This document shows positions 10,724 to 23,088 of a stretch of DNA of 64,000 nt, piece by piece. Source of the stretch: Sthenelais limicola (taxonomy: Eukaryota > Annelida > Polychaeta > Phyllodocida > Sigalionidae); assembly GCA_942159475.1 (NCBI GenBank), contig OW804098.1, positions 79,849,178-79,913,177 on the forward strand. The letters run 5' to 3'. Position 1 is the first letter of the stretch, and each line of letters begins with the position of its first letter. The position numbers were made by a program, and so were the translations under genes. The notes under the pieces are model-generated. The model ran no database searches and had not been told where the DNA came from. It was given only the letters and a program-made list of their open reading frames with translations.

Positions 10724-10881
10724 ATTAAATAACCTTTTGATATATATATCATTTGATTGAATACGCGAAAATGATATAGCCATTTATATCTATATCATGT
10801 ATACATGATATAGATGAACGTATACATACGTTTATCTATCATGTAAACGGCTATATCACTTCATCTTTTAGGTTATTTAAT
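10724..10881. repeat. Nested fold-back with a perfect 28-bp palindrome at its centre
   Basis: The outer arms ATTAAATAACC (10724-10734 and 10871-10881) enclose second arms beginning TGATATAGCC (10772-10789 and 10841-10858, 16/18 matches). Within these is a perfect palindrome at 10788-10815 built on ATCATGTATACATGAT. This is a probable small fold-back element. Confidence 0.65.
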
Positions 10882-13069
10882 TTTCATGTAAATTGAATAA
10901 CCTACACTTGTAATGTGTGTAAACTAAGTTATTAATGACAATCTATAAATGTTAGTGAATGGGGTGTTCGGATTAAAGGTGTATGTCTTTACATACTGGG
11001 AAAACTGTTGGTTAATCATGTGAAGTGGCGCATTGAAGAAGACTACACGTATGCTGTACTTACTATACAAGCTTAGAGAGTGCCATTCTCCTTAGTGAGT
11101 TGTGATTGTTAGCACTAGTTCACTAAAAAGTAAACCTCTGCTGAACCTAGCTCAAAATAGTGTAATCTTCTCTTATCTACGGAAAACTTTCTTAAGTTTG
11201 TACTATCTATAGATCGAAACAACTTCCGCTGCCTGGTTTTAGTGACAGAGTGAAATATTTTGAGGATTGCAGAGTCATTATGCGGGGCAGACAGGCTTCT
11301 TATTACAGCAGAGTTTTATATAAGTATTATTATTTCAACCTCAGTGCATTGTACATACTGAAACAGGGTATTATTGACACTACCTGTACATTAAATGGGA
11401 AATTTGATTAGACCTCTAAACACGTTCAGGATCCCTACAGATGGAAGTGAGTGGCTGTCAGATTGTTCGAGTGCCTTAGGGCTGCACCCTGCTCTTATAT
11501 GTTAATGAGGCTTGCCCCTTCCAGGTTAACGAACGAAGCTAATGGAATCCCCAGTATTGTCCACTGTTAATTAAATACTGTAAATATCAGAAGGCTTGTA
11601 AACCTCCCTTAGCCGGAGTCACGCCCTCTGGAAGCGACATGATCGAAAATAAAAGTATCTTAATCTTAATCTTAAATCCTGTCAATACACATACATCTTG
11701 TGTATCACTCTTGAGGTTGTTTCACTGGTTAAAATGGCAAAGACCCTCAATTGATGTACAGGTTAATCTTACTGCAAAAATAGCCCCTTATCGTTTTACA
11801 TACATTTGTTATTGAGGATCTTCCATAATCTGTGGTTGGAGGTGACCTCCATGTTTGATCTCTAAGACTGCTACTATTTTATTTTTTGTTTGTAATTGTT
11901 AATAAACCATATTTTGATAAATTCAAAATGCTACTGTTATCGTGTATCTTTATAATTCATTATCTATCCTAGCCTTGTTCAATAATGCGAAACTCTTATT
12001 TGTATCGCTGTACTCAAGCTGTTGATGTTCGCCTGTTCAAATGAAAGCTGGAATCGGGATTGTCAAGATTAAATTTTAATATTTATTGAACGGACAGGCC
12101 TGCCTGACTCTCCCGAACTGGAAAGCAATATTAGTTGGAGAAGGCTGTGATCAAAAGAGTCGGGTGTTTTCACTTGATAAGACTTGATTTTTAAAACAGG
12201 TCAGTTTATAGAAGACTGTAAAACATAATTAACTGCCACATGAAGTACAATCGGTGGCGCTCAATTTAAACCCCAAGAGGAAGATCTTTAGGTAACCTCA
12301 TATTAATAATAAGATTTGTAAAATCTTTTTTTTAAAGGTATTATTCATGATATCCTGCCTTCTGGGCTTTTACACATCTAAGGTTCAACATCAGTCTCCC
12401 TTATATTTTGCTTTTTTTTTTGTATTTTCTTTGTATTTTCTTTCTTCCTCACCCGCTTAGGGTCTTGTCCCTTTACAACTTATGCGGTATCAATTTCACT
12501 CATACATAACAAATATTTATACCTATTACAATACCAGCCTACAATAAAAGACTGAGGTACAATATCAAGATTTTTATGTGTTATGATTTCTGCCTTAAAC
12601 CTTACTGTTAGAATTGTTCAGGGGCAACGAGATGGAACATGTATACGATTAACAAATACAATACAAGTACAATTTTACTTACATATGCACATAAATCCTG
12701 TCTAAATCGGACTTTTTTCAAGTTTATAAATCATAGGTACATCACTCTAGCCTCCTAGATTTGTAAAATCTTAATTCATATCGATGAGAAACACCCATGA
12801 GGTGAAACAAGTAAAATGTATTCCCCTGAGGTTGAACATGTTCGTCCTATGGTGGTCTTACACTGATGCCTGAACTTTCGGCCGATCGTGCAGTCAAAAT
12901 GAACATGTGATACAACTGTAAAAACAAGAAATACACTCAGTACAACTTAAGATATAAGTTAGATGGGGATATAAGTTAGTTGGCATTCCAACAAGTAGTC
13001 TTCATAATGTTCTAGCAGTAGCATTTTCGTACGCCTCATTTGGGAGGTCGTTATATTTACATCGTGCAT
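10882..13069. other. Intron sequence; possible LINE/SINE 3' tail
   Basis: A short tandem TCTTAA run near 11650-11675 follows an AATAAAAG, resembling the 3' tail of an RTE/CR1-type LINE or SINE. The preceding 200 bp are somewhat more GC-rich. No ORF is recognised elsewhere in the stretch. Confidence 0.35.
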
Positions 13070-13073
13070 TTAA

Positions 13074-14169
13074 AGGCAAACGCTACTATTCACTGCCACG
13101 CCCCCCTTTTCCATATACCAAATCTACGGGCATTTTACTCACTATTCCTTTAGCATTGCAGTCTATGAGGAAACGGCCCATTTTTTCACATTTTATAGGA
13201 TAAAACAAACAATTAATGGCTACTCCTACTGTCCCAAAATTTTCTACACATACAGTTCAGGTTATATACTACAGATAAAAAGGGAAAAAAATATATGTCA
13301 TCGCATTAGATTATTTTTATAGCTGTCTGAAATAGACATGTTTGGGAAACAGAGCTATAGGTATGGGTACCTACTTAACATGCAAGTCCATTGGGAAATG
13401 CTGCATTTTCATTTCAAGGTTTTGGGAATAAAACAAAAATGGATACTCCAAATGTCCCAAAAGTTTCTACACATATAGTGCAGGTAATATTCTACACATA
13501 TATAGGGAGAAAAATGTATGTCATCGCATTGAAAAAATAATTGTAGCTGTCTGAAATAGACATGTTTAAGAAACATAGAACACTTTGAAAGCAGCAGATT
13601 TTTGGGTTGTCAGCCATGTTTCAAAGTTCCATAATTCAGAAACTAGCACGGTGACCCATTAATTTTTTTTCAGTTTTAAGAACACACATACTTCAAAAAT
13701 CATATACTAAAGAATCAGAAAAATGACATTTATTTTCACTGGGGAGAAAAAAAAAATGTTTTTATAAAAATGGTGAAAAATAGTGAGTTTTTTCGAGTTT
13801 TTAATTTAAAATTCACATTATGTATTTGTTGTTTTCAAAATAAAAATAACAATGCACCCTAGAGAAAAGAGGCATAGAATTATTGGCCAAATAATACTCT
13901 CTCTAAAACTGTTAATTTTACTTAAATTGAGTGAATATAAATAGTAAATATGAACTATGAAGTCGAGGTACTGCAAAATGGGCCCCCCTTTTGGTCGTCA
14001 TTGGTACTTTTGAGATGCCAAATTTTGAAGCACTGTAATTCAAAAATGAGCACGGCGACCCAATGATTTTTTTCCATCCTTATGACCAGAAACACTTCAG
14101 GAATCAAATACTAAAGTTTCAGAAAAATGACATTTATTTTCATTTTCCACTAGATAGTAGCGTTTGCCT
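13074..14169. mobile_element. Non-autonomous TIR element with TTAA target-site duplication
   Basis: Perfect 16-bp inverted ends, AGGCAAACGCTACTAT, at 13074-13089 and 14154-14169 are flanked directly by TTAA on both sides (13070-13073 and 14170-14173). TTAA duplication is characteristic of piggyBac-type transposition. No transposase ORF is present. The interior contains two layers of duplication: a copy about 224 bp apart (GCTGTCTGAAATAGACATGT at 13322 and again near 13546) and another about 404 bp apart (AGCACGGYGACCC near 13645 and 14049). Confidence 0.8.
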
Positions 14170-14173
14170 TTAA

Positions 14174-16024
14174 GGAGTGCTGCTTTAAAGCTGATATATT
14201 CCAAATAATAATATAATATTCCACATCATTTCCCTCAATGCAATGAGCTTTGTGTGTTTGCTTGCATTCATTCAATCTTGAGGTTATGTTGCGAACGAAA
14301 GCATATCATTTAGATATAATGGATTTATAATGAATATAATGAATTTTGATATAATTATATGAAGCCTTATAACATGCGTACCCGTAAAGAAACAAACAGT
14401 TTTTAGGATAGAGAGTGGATGCAATTCGATGAACGTAGGTATGAGAGCTAGGTAGTTTCGTTAATATGTGTAGTGATCTTAATGTTTCTTCCAGGCTATA
14501 ACTGAGGGTGTAAATGTATGTACGTCTATCAAGTAATGCATCTGTAATGATTATATGTTTCGTTGTTGACTTATTTGAATTACCACACTTCGACCTAATT
14601 ATTCATATCAAATAGAGCCAAGTGTCCGTTCTATTTATACAACACTTCTGCTTGTTCTCTATACAATTTACAGTAAATTTTGCACAATTCAGGAATCATG
14701 TTTCAGCATTACCGTCATTTTATAACCAATTTGTAATATAGAATTAAGGCACATGGTATAGCTAGTGATGACAAACATATAATATATGTCACCTGCTTTA
14801 TCATTCTTAAATAATCGCAGGGTTCTTAAACAGGTTATTGTTGATTTTCAAAATATCACCCTCCCCCCTCAATCCACCCCCACCCTCACACCCCAATTAT
14901 TCAATGCTTTGCCCCTGAAGTCATCCTCCACCGCAACCCTGTTATCACGTACATGTATATCCACGATCGAGTCGTACCAACTTGTGTAGTGTCACCACTA
15001 ACCACCGCCCAAAACATTTGCACATACACGAACCTCCGAGATGGGAACTCTTTAGATATGAAGGGTAGGAAATGCCCGATGTATCATGAGGTCTATCACA
15101 TGACACTCACGTGGTGTTTGGATTGTTCAGTCATAAAAACAGAGGTTCTCATTTACATCGTACATCATCCACCATTGACAAAACACTCACTCTCCTACAG
15201 CGCCATAGTCGGACACGTCAGGAACTATCTCTAACAGGAAAATCCTTGCTTTTCTCTATTTTTAGTCAAGGCAAAGATGGATATAGTGAGATTACTGAAA
15301 GGATAGTATAAATTCTGTACAAGTTCACTTTTACATGAGTCCCATACAAGTTCATATCAAGAGAGTAGCAGATGCATTTTATCAATCTTTCTCTCGATAT
15401 ACAGCTTCTTTTGCAACGGAAGGATTGTTCTTATTCTTTGGCAACTATGCCAATTCCATTGACTATGACATCTGAAATCAATAAAACACTGCTTTTGACA
15501 TATATGAATGTTGATGCATAGAGTATGTTGCTTTATGCCATGATAGGTGTGCGTATCCACAAAAACATGGCCAAATTAGCCTGTGGCATATGCATGCATG
15601 GATTTCACTAGCGCAGGCTGCTTTTCGAACCATTTTGATTGGTTGCATACATTTAGTTGCGTCAATCTATGATGCTCATTTCATAAAGCTCATTTCATGA
15701 CGCAAGGATGTAGGCGTCTTTCATGCGGCACTTGTGAAAGACATTCACCAAAAGCCACTTGTATTTTGTGAATACATTGTTGCATATGCCACTCACGTTA
15801 AGTTCTATCTCATGAGCATGTGGATTGTCATTACTTTTTAACTTTTCCAGCTGTAAAAAAGGACGTGAAACTATAGTTCTACCAGCATGTTGCTGTGGAA
15901 TTGTTTCTATCTCTAATATCATTTAGATAGCACTTGTCAAGTATCATACCCAGCAAATCGTTATTCCATGGGATTAGAGCCGTTGTAACCCCCCCACTTA
16001 GTAATTATAAGCTACTAATTTACC
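14174..16024. other. Intron sequence without recognisable gene
   Basis: A slightly C-rich open stretch lies at 14786-15234 on the + strand, but it shows no domain and no splice support. Nothing else is recognised. Confidence 0.4.
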
Positions 16025-16028
16025 TTAA

Positions 16029-17591
16029 AGGGTCAGTCAACGGGTTCATGGTCACTTTTAGGACAAAAAACTTCATGGAGGCATAAATACAACACCCAAG
16101 TCTCGATTTTTTTACTTCCATTTATGTCTAACTTATAGTCACTTACAGGCATAAATTGAGAAATCCTAGTTGAAAAAGTCTGTTTAGCACAAGAGGGCAC
16201 TGTAGTCTAGTCAGTTACGGCAAAAATGGTGATTTTACTTACAAAAGTGCCAAAATTTGATAGCAGGTAGAATTCACATAGGGCTTTCATTTTGGAAGGG
16301 TGCCCATTCTGAAATATGATTTTGGTTGCCATGGTAACCGTTTATATTGCAAAATTTGGTATTTTTGTGAAATACAGCTAGTGAAAGAATAGTTGTCTAT
16401 AACTCATTGTCTATTCATGTGATTCCTTAGCAATTTTCAGGAATTGTAAAGCCCTTAGAGACCTTTTAATCAAATTACATCAATTTGACCTTTGCCAAGG
16501 TCAAGGTCACAGGACCAAGGTCAAACCTCTGAAATTGTCTTCAATTTCAGCCTAGACCTCACTACACTTTCATTTTCTCGTGCTGTATGGGACCAAATGA
16601 GATGGCATACCCCATAGGAAAACTTGAGATCATGCCCTATTCATACATTAGCTATATGACCGTATTCGACTTATGGTTGCTATGGTAACAGTTGATAAAC
16701 TTTCATCAGCTCCCAACAGAATTATAGTGCTAAAACTATTAACTGAGTATATCTTTTTACTCATTCATTTGATTTGTTAGCAATTTTCAGGAATGATAGT
16801 GCCCTTAGAGACAATTTATTTGAATTACATGGATTTGACCTTTGTCAAGGTCAAGGTCACCCAGTCAAGGTCAAACATGTAAAAAAGTGGTAAATCTTAG
16901 CATAGACCATGTTATACGTTCACTTTGTGTTACTCTATGGGAGCAGATGGGATGGCATGCTCCATAGTGAGACTTCATGTCATGCCCTAACCACACACTA
17001 GCTGTATGGCCCAGTTGGAATTACTGTTGCTATGGTAACTGTTGACAAACATTTATCACCCCCCTCCAGAAATGCAGCTTTTGACCATTAAAACCCACCA
17101 AAACTGTTTTTATATATGTTATTGTCTCTTTCAATTGATCCACAGACAAGGGGAACAAAGTCAACCTTTGATTTCCATCATAACAGAGTGCTGAGAGTGC
17201 TGTGTGACATCATAAAGCTGCACCAGAAATGAACATAATATCTCTACCTTCCCCCTCCAATCTCCCAGCAATTGAAACAGTTTGTTTTGGTATGCACACC
17301 TGTGTTGTTCAATGTCCTTCTGCCCACCCCACACTCCTTCTTTCTAGCAGCAATTATGAGAGTTGTTTATTATGTTCATTGCATGTACATTTCTAGATTG
17401 GTGCACCTTTATGACGTAGGCAAACAGTGGTGCCTTGAATGGAGTGTTAAACTGTGGAACTACGTTTTCACTCATTTAAATGGGTAAAACTCACTAAATA
17501 ATAACTTGGATTAAGTAAAACCGGGGTGGTTACATTTCAATAATAGCAAGGAAATGGATTTGCTCATAATATTTGGGGGTTTACTGACACT
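16029..17591. mobile_element. TTAA-flanked TIR element with internal 350-bp tandem repeat
   Basis: The ends AGGGTCAGTCAAC (16029-16041) and the complement of AGTGTCAGTAAAC (17579-17591) match at 11 of 13 positions. Both abut TTAA (16025-16028 and 17592-17595). No transposase is encoded. The interior is dominated by a tandem duplication described in the next entry. Same target-site class as the element at 13074. Confidence 0.75.
16325..17039 (+). repeat. 350-bp tandem repeat with RFX X-box-like and nuclear-receptor-like sites
   Basis: GTTGCCATGGTAAC at 16325-16338 recurs as GTTGCTATGGTAAC at 16676-16689 and 17026-17039, giving periods of 351 and 350 bp. Between them, TTTGACCTTTGCCAAGGTCA followed by AAGGTCA half sites recurs at about 16485-16526 and 16834-16874. 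The first motif is the palindromic RFX X-box consensus and TCAAGGTCA is an SF-1/ERR-type half site. Whether they are bound is unknown. Other shared blocks include GCAATTTTCAGGAAT and GCCCTTAGAGAC. Confidence 0.8.
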
Positions 17592-17595
17592 TTAA

Positions 17596-19504
17596 GTGTC
17601 ATTCCATATGCTCCAACGTGAACGTGGCCAGGGCTTTGCTCTTTATGACCTTCATTCCCCAGACGATTGTTGGCTTAGATATGTTAGAAAGCCCAAATCA
17701 GAATCAGAAGTTTGTTTCTCTGTACATAGATGGAATGTTGCTAGCAACGAATACCTAAATTCTTAATTCCTTCTCTTCATCGGCTCCAATATTGATAAAA
17801 CAGTAAGCATTTATTGGCATTTTCATATTATCTCGCCACTCTTAGAATAATTAGGACTTTGTACAACCTTATGATGACGATACTTAGTCTAAATGACCGA
17901 ATCTTCTAACTTACGGGTTAAAATTAACTTTTGGAATTCCTAATAAAAAACTAGGATTTTCTTGACGGGGGCAGTTGGCAAAACCTTTAGATGAACCTCA
18001 GGTTCAAACAATTCTGTCTGCGTTGCAACATTGTCTCACTTAACTCACTCACCCATATAATATCGCTAGACTAGAAGTGAGAAACCAATGGCTTGTTTAT
18101 TTCTCTCTCCTTCTTTTCCATCACACAAACTCCCTTTCAGTGTATTCGTGTCACCATATGAAATACAAACAAAGTCCCCGACTTCAACAATGGCAATTCA
18201 CAATATAAGTAGCGCATCAAACAATGTCATAAGTAAATCTTGATGTATGAATAATAGCAAAAAGTCAACAAACGCCTTGCTCGCCAGCCCTCGCCGCCCG
18301 AGACGCTGATACAATTCCCTTAGATAAACACTTACACTCACTGCCAGTCCTATTATACCCGACTCTAGTCAAAGAAATGGTAATTATAGCCTCAGCTCAC
18401 GTGACCCCCAACAGCCAATCAAATGTCAGTATTGCTTGCAGACTTGCGCACTGGCTTCCGGCTGGTGATTTGGAGAGTATGTCTCATCAGAAACTTAAAC
18501 AAGCTTAGATGAGTGAATGGTTGATTAGTTTTGCTGCGGTAGAAAGATGTTTCAATCGTTCTGTTTTTCTATTTTGCCTCCCGGCTTGGTTTGATTGACA
18601 AACAATGTGTTAGAGAGATAAACCAGCCTATATCAGTTTGTTGTTTCACCAACCCAAGGATCGGTCAGCATACATACACTGGCATATCATTGACAGACGG
18701 TTCTGGTTCTGGGTTTGGCCAAGTCACACAGACAAATCAATATTATCGATTTATTACATGACATTCGCACATACTTCTTTCCTCTGCTGGTTTCTCCCAT
18801 TACGAGTCTGATCCATTTCCGCATCCATTATTTTTGAGACGCAAATTGGAATATGTTGGTCAATTTTCAATATTAAGCATTGTTCATGGAACAGGCTGTC
18901 TTGATTTGGGGATTTCATAATCGTAAAATAATGTTTACTCCCTAGAATGATGTTTGAGCTCGGAAATTCCTGGTATTACTTTTGAACATTTTTATTCTTT
19001 ATTTTGCTATTTTTGGATGCTATATAAAGATCGCGGATGTATATCATGGTGTCCATGACGATATAGTCATTCCATTTTGACCAAATGATGTTTTATTCTC
19101 ATTATCATGGGAAATTGGCTGTAACTTGAGGAGAGAAGCTAAGGGAAAGTTTTGTGCACAGCCTCCAGAAAACGGGAATCCCCCAGGAAGATCCCGGTAT
19201 GGGAGATTCTCATTCTCCTGCAGCAAAGGTATCCCGATGTGCATTGGAAAATCCACCAGTGCATGCAAAAGTGCCACTGACCAGTCACAAAAGTGCAATC
19301 CTCTCAAAAAAGCAGTTCTGCACCTGGTTCTGCACCTGATGTAACGTGCGTCATCTGATGCACTTCAAAATGCATATCAAAGTTATGTATCTAAATCGGG
19401 TGTAAATGCACAAGCTGCATGCAGTTGAATTATTTATCAAGTGATGAACATGTAAATATTTATACTGATGTAAGAATGTTTGGGCCTTTACTGCATATCC
19501 CATA
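17596..19504. other. Intron sequence without recognisable gene
   Basis: A locally GC-richer patch around 18280-18440 contains CACGTG and CCAAT-like motifs and could be regulatory, but there is no independent support. No exon is recognised. Confidence 0.35.
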
Positions 19505-19628
19505 TGTGATGTGTTACAGGAAAATGAGTCACAAGTTGCAAAATTCGCCTTTTTTGAAGTGGTTTATTAACAAGATCCTTTTTTATTGGTAATTGCCAGT
19601 AAAGAAGGGATCTTGTTAATAAACCACT
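19505..19628. repeat. Family C end plus 21-bp perfect hairpin
   Basis: ACAGGAAAATGAGTCACAAG at 19516-19535 is the same terminal block as in 56676-56702. It is followed by a perfect inverted repeat, GTGGTTTATTAACAAGATCC (19559-19578) and its complement (19608-19627), extended by one pair to 19558/19628, around a 29-nt loop. This is probably the end of a MITE-like element. Confidence 0.65.
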
Positions 19629-20609
19629 ACAAAATAGCAATGAAAGTGCCTCACTGAGTGCATTATAGCTGCATGGTTTACACCTGGTTAGTAGTGCATC
19701 GTTGGGAGCATTAGAACCTCATTTATAAATCGGGTCCAGTGAGCATATTGTATTTATTTAAGAAACTCAGATACTTCTCTGTATAACCTTAACAATCTTA
19801 ACACTTCTATCAGAAATGATATTTCAAACCAAATCCGCACCCACAACTACCATGAAATTATGCAACACAATGAAGTCATAACAGGCCACAATACCTGGCA
19901 CTGCACCCTCACCTGGCATTCACAGCTCACTGTCGCACTTCTGACACTCCACTTTCTGACACTCACACTCAGTCTCTAACACTGTCATAGAAACCCCTCT
20001 ACACTAAGCAAAGCTTAGAATGCTGAATTAATCAAAATATTACTTCACCATTTCCACCACGGATTTAATTCCTCCTTTTATAATTAATTCCCTTCCCATT
20101 CTTCAACTGAAATTATATTACTACCTAAATTTGAGGAACATTTTAATTGCTACCCTATGCTGAGTATGCGTAACATATATGCATGGCGATAACGCTTTCT
20201 GTGTTGAAGTGAGAACGAAATGGTGCATGGTTAAATTCCTCATTTCCTTAGCTTTCTGTAGCTATAAAGTGTGTGCATGTTAACCAAGTCTCCAAGATAT
20301 GAGTGTACATTAGAGTCCTATCATCCTCAGATAGAATTACCATTGATAGCCTTATGCTACTGTTTGATGCAAAATGAAATAATAATAATAATATGTTTTT
20401 CGGGATAGGTATGGGACAGTTAATTCAAATAGCTGTGAGAATGTGATGATAGTATCTAAGTGTCATTTCGTTCTGAGAAAAGTCTCCACTGCATTTTCAA
20501 AGTTACACTATTTTGTGTCTGATATGTTTATGTTTGAAAAAAGTTTGCAAAACGCAATAATATATTTAATAAACTATCTTGAAATTTGGTACATCAATTC
20601 ATACGAAGT

Positions 20610-20920
20610 AAAGTGTTACACTCCCCAAAAATGAGAACATTCCAACAAATAGAGCTTGTGAATAAATGCCTTTTAGGAGAAGTAGCCGGCCAGTGGAACC
20701 CAGCTTTAAAGGGCTTTTAAAACGTCCTCATTTGTATTGGGAAAGCCCGCCCCCAAATCCTTGCATGCGATGGCTTGATATCCCACACCGGCGGCATTTT
20801 TTTCTCAGCGATTAGACTTCAAATTTCAGTTGTATGAGTAATAATTTGAGCGAATTTGGTAAGATTTGTTATATCGTAATAGATGAGAATTCAGCTTTAA
20901 AGTTCGACCAATAAAATGCC
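20610..20920. repeat. Diverged copy of dispersed repeat families B/C
   Basis: CCCCAAAAATGAGAACATTC near 20626 recurs near 28806 and 56620. TAATAGATGAGAATTCAGCT near 20877 matches the family B ends at 10505 and 28555. Decayed and non-coding. Confidence 0.5.
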
Positions 20921-22713
20921 TATGAATGACCACTAGGAATTTATTTCTTTGGTTCATTTCAATTGAAAGGTACATAGGCCTATTGAATAAATGACAATAC
21001 TTTGCACCAAAAAAACCACAAGTGAATTTAGATGTTTGCTTATGTTACTGATAAATATTGCATAAACAGAGTTTTTTTGTTTTTTTAATTTAGCCACAAT
21101 CTGATATGGACAAAGAATTCTCTGCAGAGAGCTGTTTCTGATAATTGCTCTTTAAATCATTGGGAACAAACTTGCACATGATGAAGAGGGAAGAATAATA
21201 TACTTTTTTAGGCAATATTTTGCTAAAATTTGCCAAAAGTATAGAACATAGAACTGGCCGTGATAGGGATAACAAATGAAGATACCCCACACTCAGGCTT
21301 ATAGACCCATAACACGAGAGCCATTCCCTATAGAAGAAACAGTTTTCACCATGTGTTCAATAGTCGATCCTGGTGCGACCCGAGCCCCTGTCCGTTCCAA
21401 CCCTACCACCCTCACCAGCCCAACCCTACTAACTGTCCTACAGCCTTACACATCCTGCGCCCCTCTCTGGTCGATTTCCGGGGTTCCCACGGGAGTTGTT
21501 TTACTAACGCTGGGAGATAATGTCATCGCTGTCCGAAAAGATAAACAAATTCAGGTTTTCATCTATAAAGACAAGCATTAATCACTGCCAGTAAATATAT
21601 TCCGCACCAACTGCATGAAAGTGATTCAAAGGACATTGCAAATTGTGATTTCTCACTTTGGTATTTATCTGAGTTGTATTTGGCTACCTTGATAATGGTT
21701 AGCAGGGTTAACTGGTCAGCAATCAGAACACCCAAAGGTATTTGTACGGATCTTGGTGAATAGGGAAAGGCATGGCATAGTGCTATTTTTGGTCTCTCCA
21801 TTTGCTTTAACTCAAAGCGAAGAATAGAAATCTACAATTCTAATGGACATTAATTCCGGGATATATTACCGCAGAATTGAAATATGAGTTAAAATAAGTT
21901 TTTCTGAGGAGTAATAATTATATTCTGATATATATTAAATAACGAAATCATCATGATCATTAGCTAGCTTTGCACCCAAATCAAAATATATAAGTTACTG
22001 AATGTCACACATGTTACAACAACAGCATCTTAAAAAATTGACTGAATGTTAGTACTAAAGTTATCAATATTCTACTGCTGTGATGTGTTTTAACAGGAAA
22101 AGAGCACCGGGAACCGATATTTAAAGTTGAGTTTGATATATAGATAATTTTGGACTGGCTGCTGTCGGTTGTCTTATGATTCATTTCGTGTCTTTATTAC
22201 ATTTTACATCAAGTAACTCCGGCCATGTCCACAAGACTTGAACATTAAAACTATTACATTAACGTCATAGCCAATAATAGACTGCCCCAAAAGTTCCATT
22301 TTAAGTCAGCCGATCGGGCGATTGACTTCTCCAAAGCACTCCGGAGAGAATTCTTTATAAAGTTATACTATATATTCGTCCAAAGTATATATATTACCAG
22401 CATAACATCGTTTTAATCCAATAACTTGGCCTTCAAGCTAGTCATCAAACTAAATTCTCCATTGCATCATTTAGGATCCTCAATATTCTTTACAAGTGTT
22501 ACGATTCTTTTATTACAGGAGAATAGTACATGTATAGAATAATTAAGTAGTACATGGCTTTCAATATATCGCCTTTCACTATACACATTTTGTATGAAAC
22601 AGCGTATCGACATTGGGATACGTTGCGCGTAAACCACTGAGTTGTATACATATACCATATGCATGACCCATCAGGTAGATTATCAAAGGTATACAATACA
22701 TCGGTTAACTAAT
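20921..22713. other. Intron sequence without recognisable gene
   Basis: A 101-codon open frame at 21276-21581 (+) is Thr/Pro-rich in part but matches no family I know and lacks splice context. Otherwise featureless AT-rich sequence. Confidence 0.4.
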
Positions 22714-23088
22714 GGCCCCCTCACACTGAACGCATCCAACTGGTCGTACAACTTACAACTTACATTTCACACTAGCCAACTCGAATTGGGAATGCTAAAA
22801 ATAGGCCCCCAAAAAGGGGGGGGGGTTATGGATGTCACCGTTACAACGAACATTGTAATGGATAGCCCAACTCTTTTTTTTCTGTTTTCTGAGTTGTCAG
22901 TCTTACGACTCGCTGAATCCGAGTTGTAAGCATCACAACTAGTACTCACAGCTGTTACAACTGTACGATCGGATTCAACATTTGAATCTTGACCTTTGTC
23001 GTCTACAACAGCTCAAAAACGGACCTTACAACTGGAAAACTAGTTGTAAGGCTTACAACTCGTCGGATGCGTACAGTGTGAGGAGGCC
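22714..23088. mobile_element. 375-bp MITE with 27-bp TIRs and subterminal TTACAACT motifs
   Basis: The left arm (22714-22740, beginning GGCCCCCTCACACTG) and right arm (23062-23088) match at 24 of 27 positions. TTACAACT and its complement AGTTGTAA recur many times just inside both ends, like the subterminal transposase-binding repeats of hAT-type elements. The flanks (TTAACTAAT and ATAACTCGT) could be a decayed 9-bp duplication, but this is weak. No coding capacity. Confidence 0.75.

Noticed and set aside
21276..21581. 101-codon + strand frame
   Set aside because: No recognised domain, no splice context, surrounded by repeat remnants.
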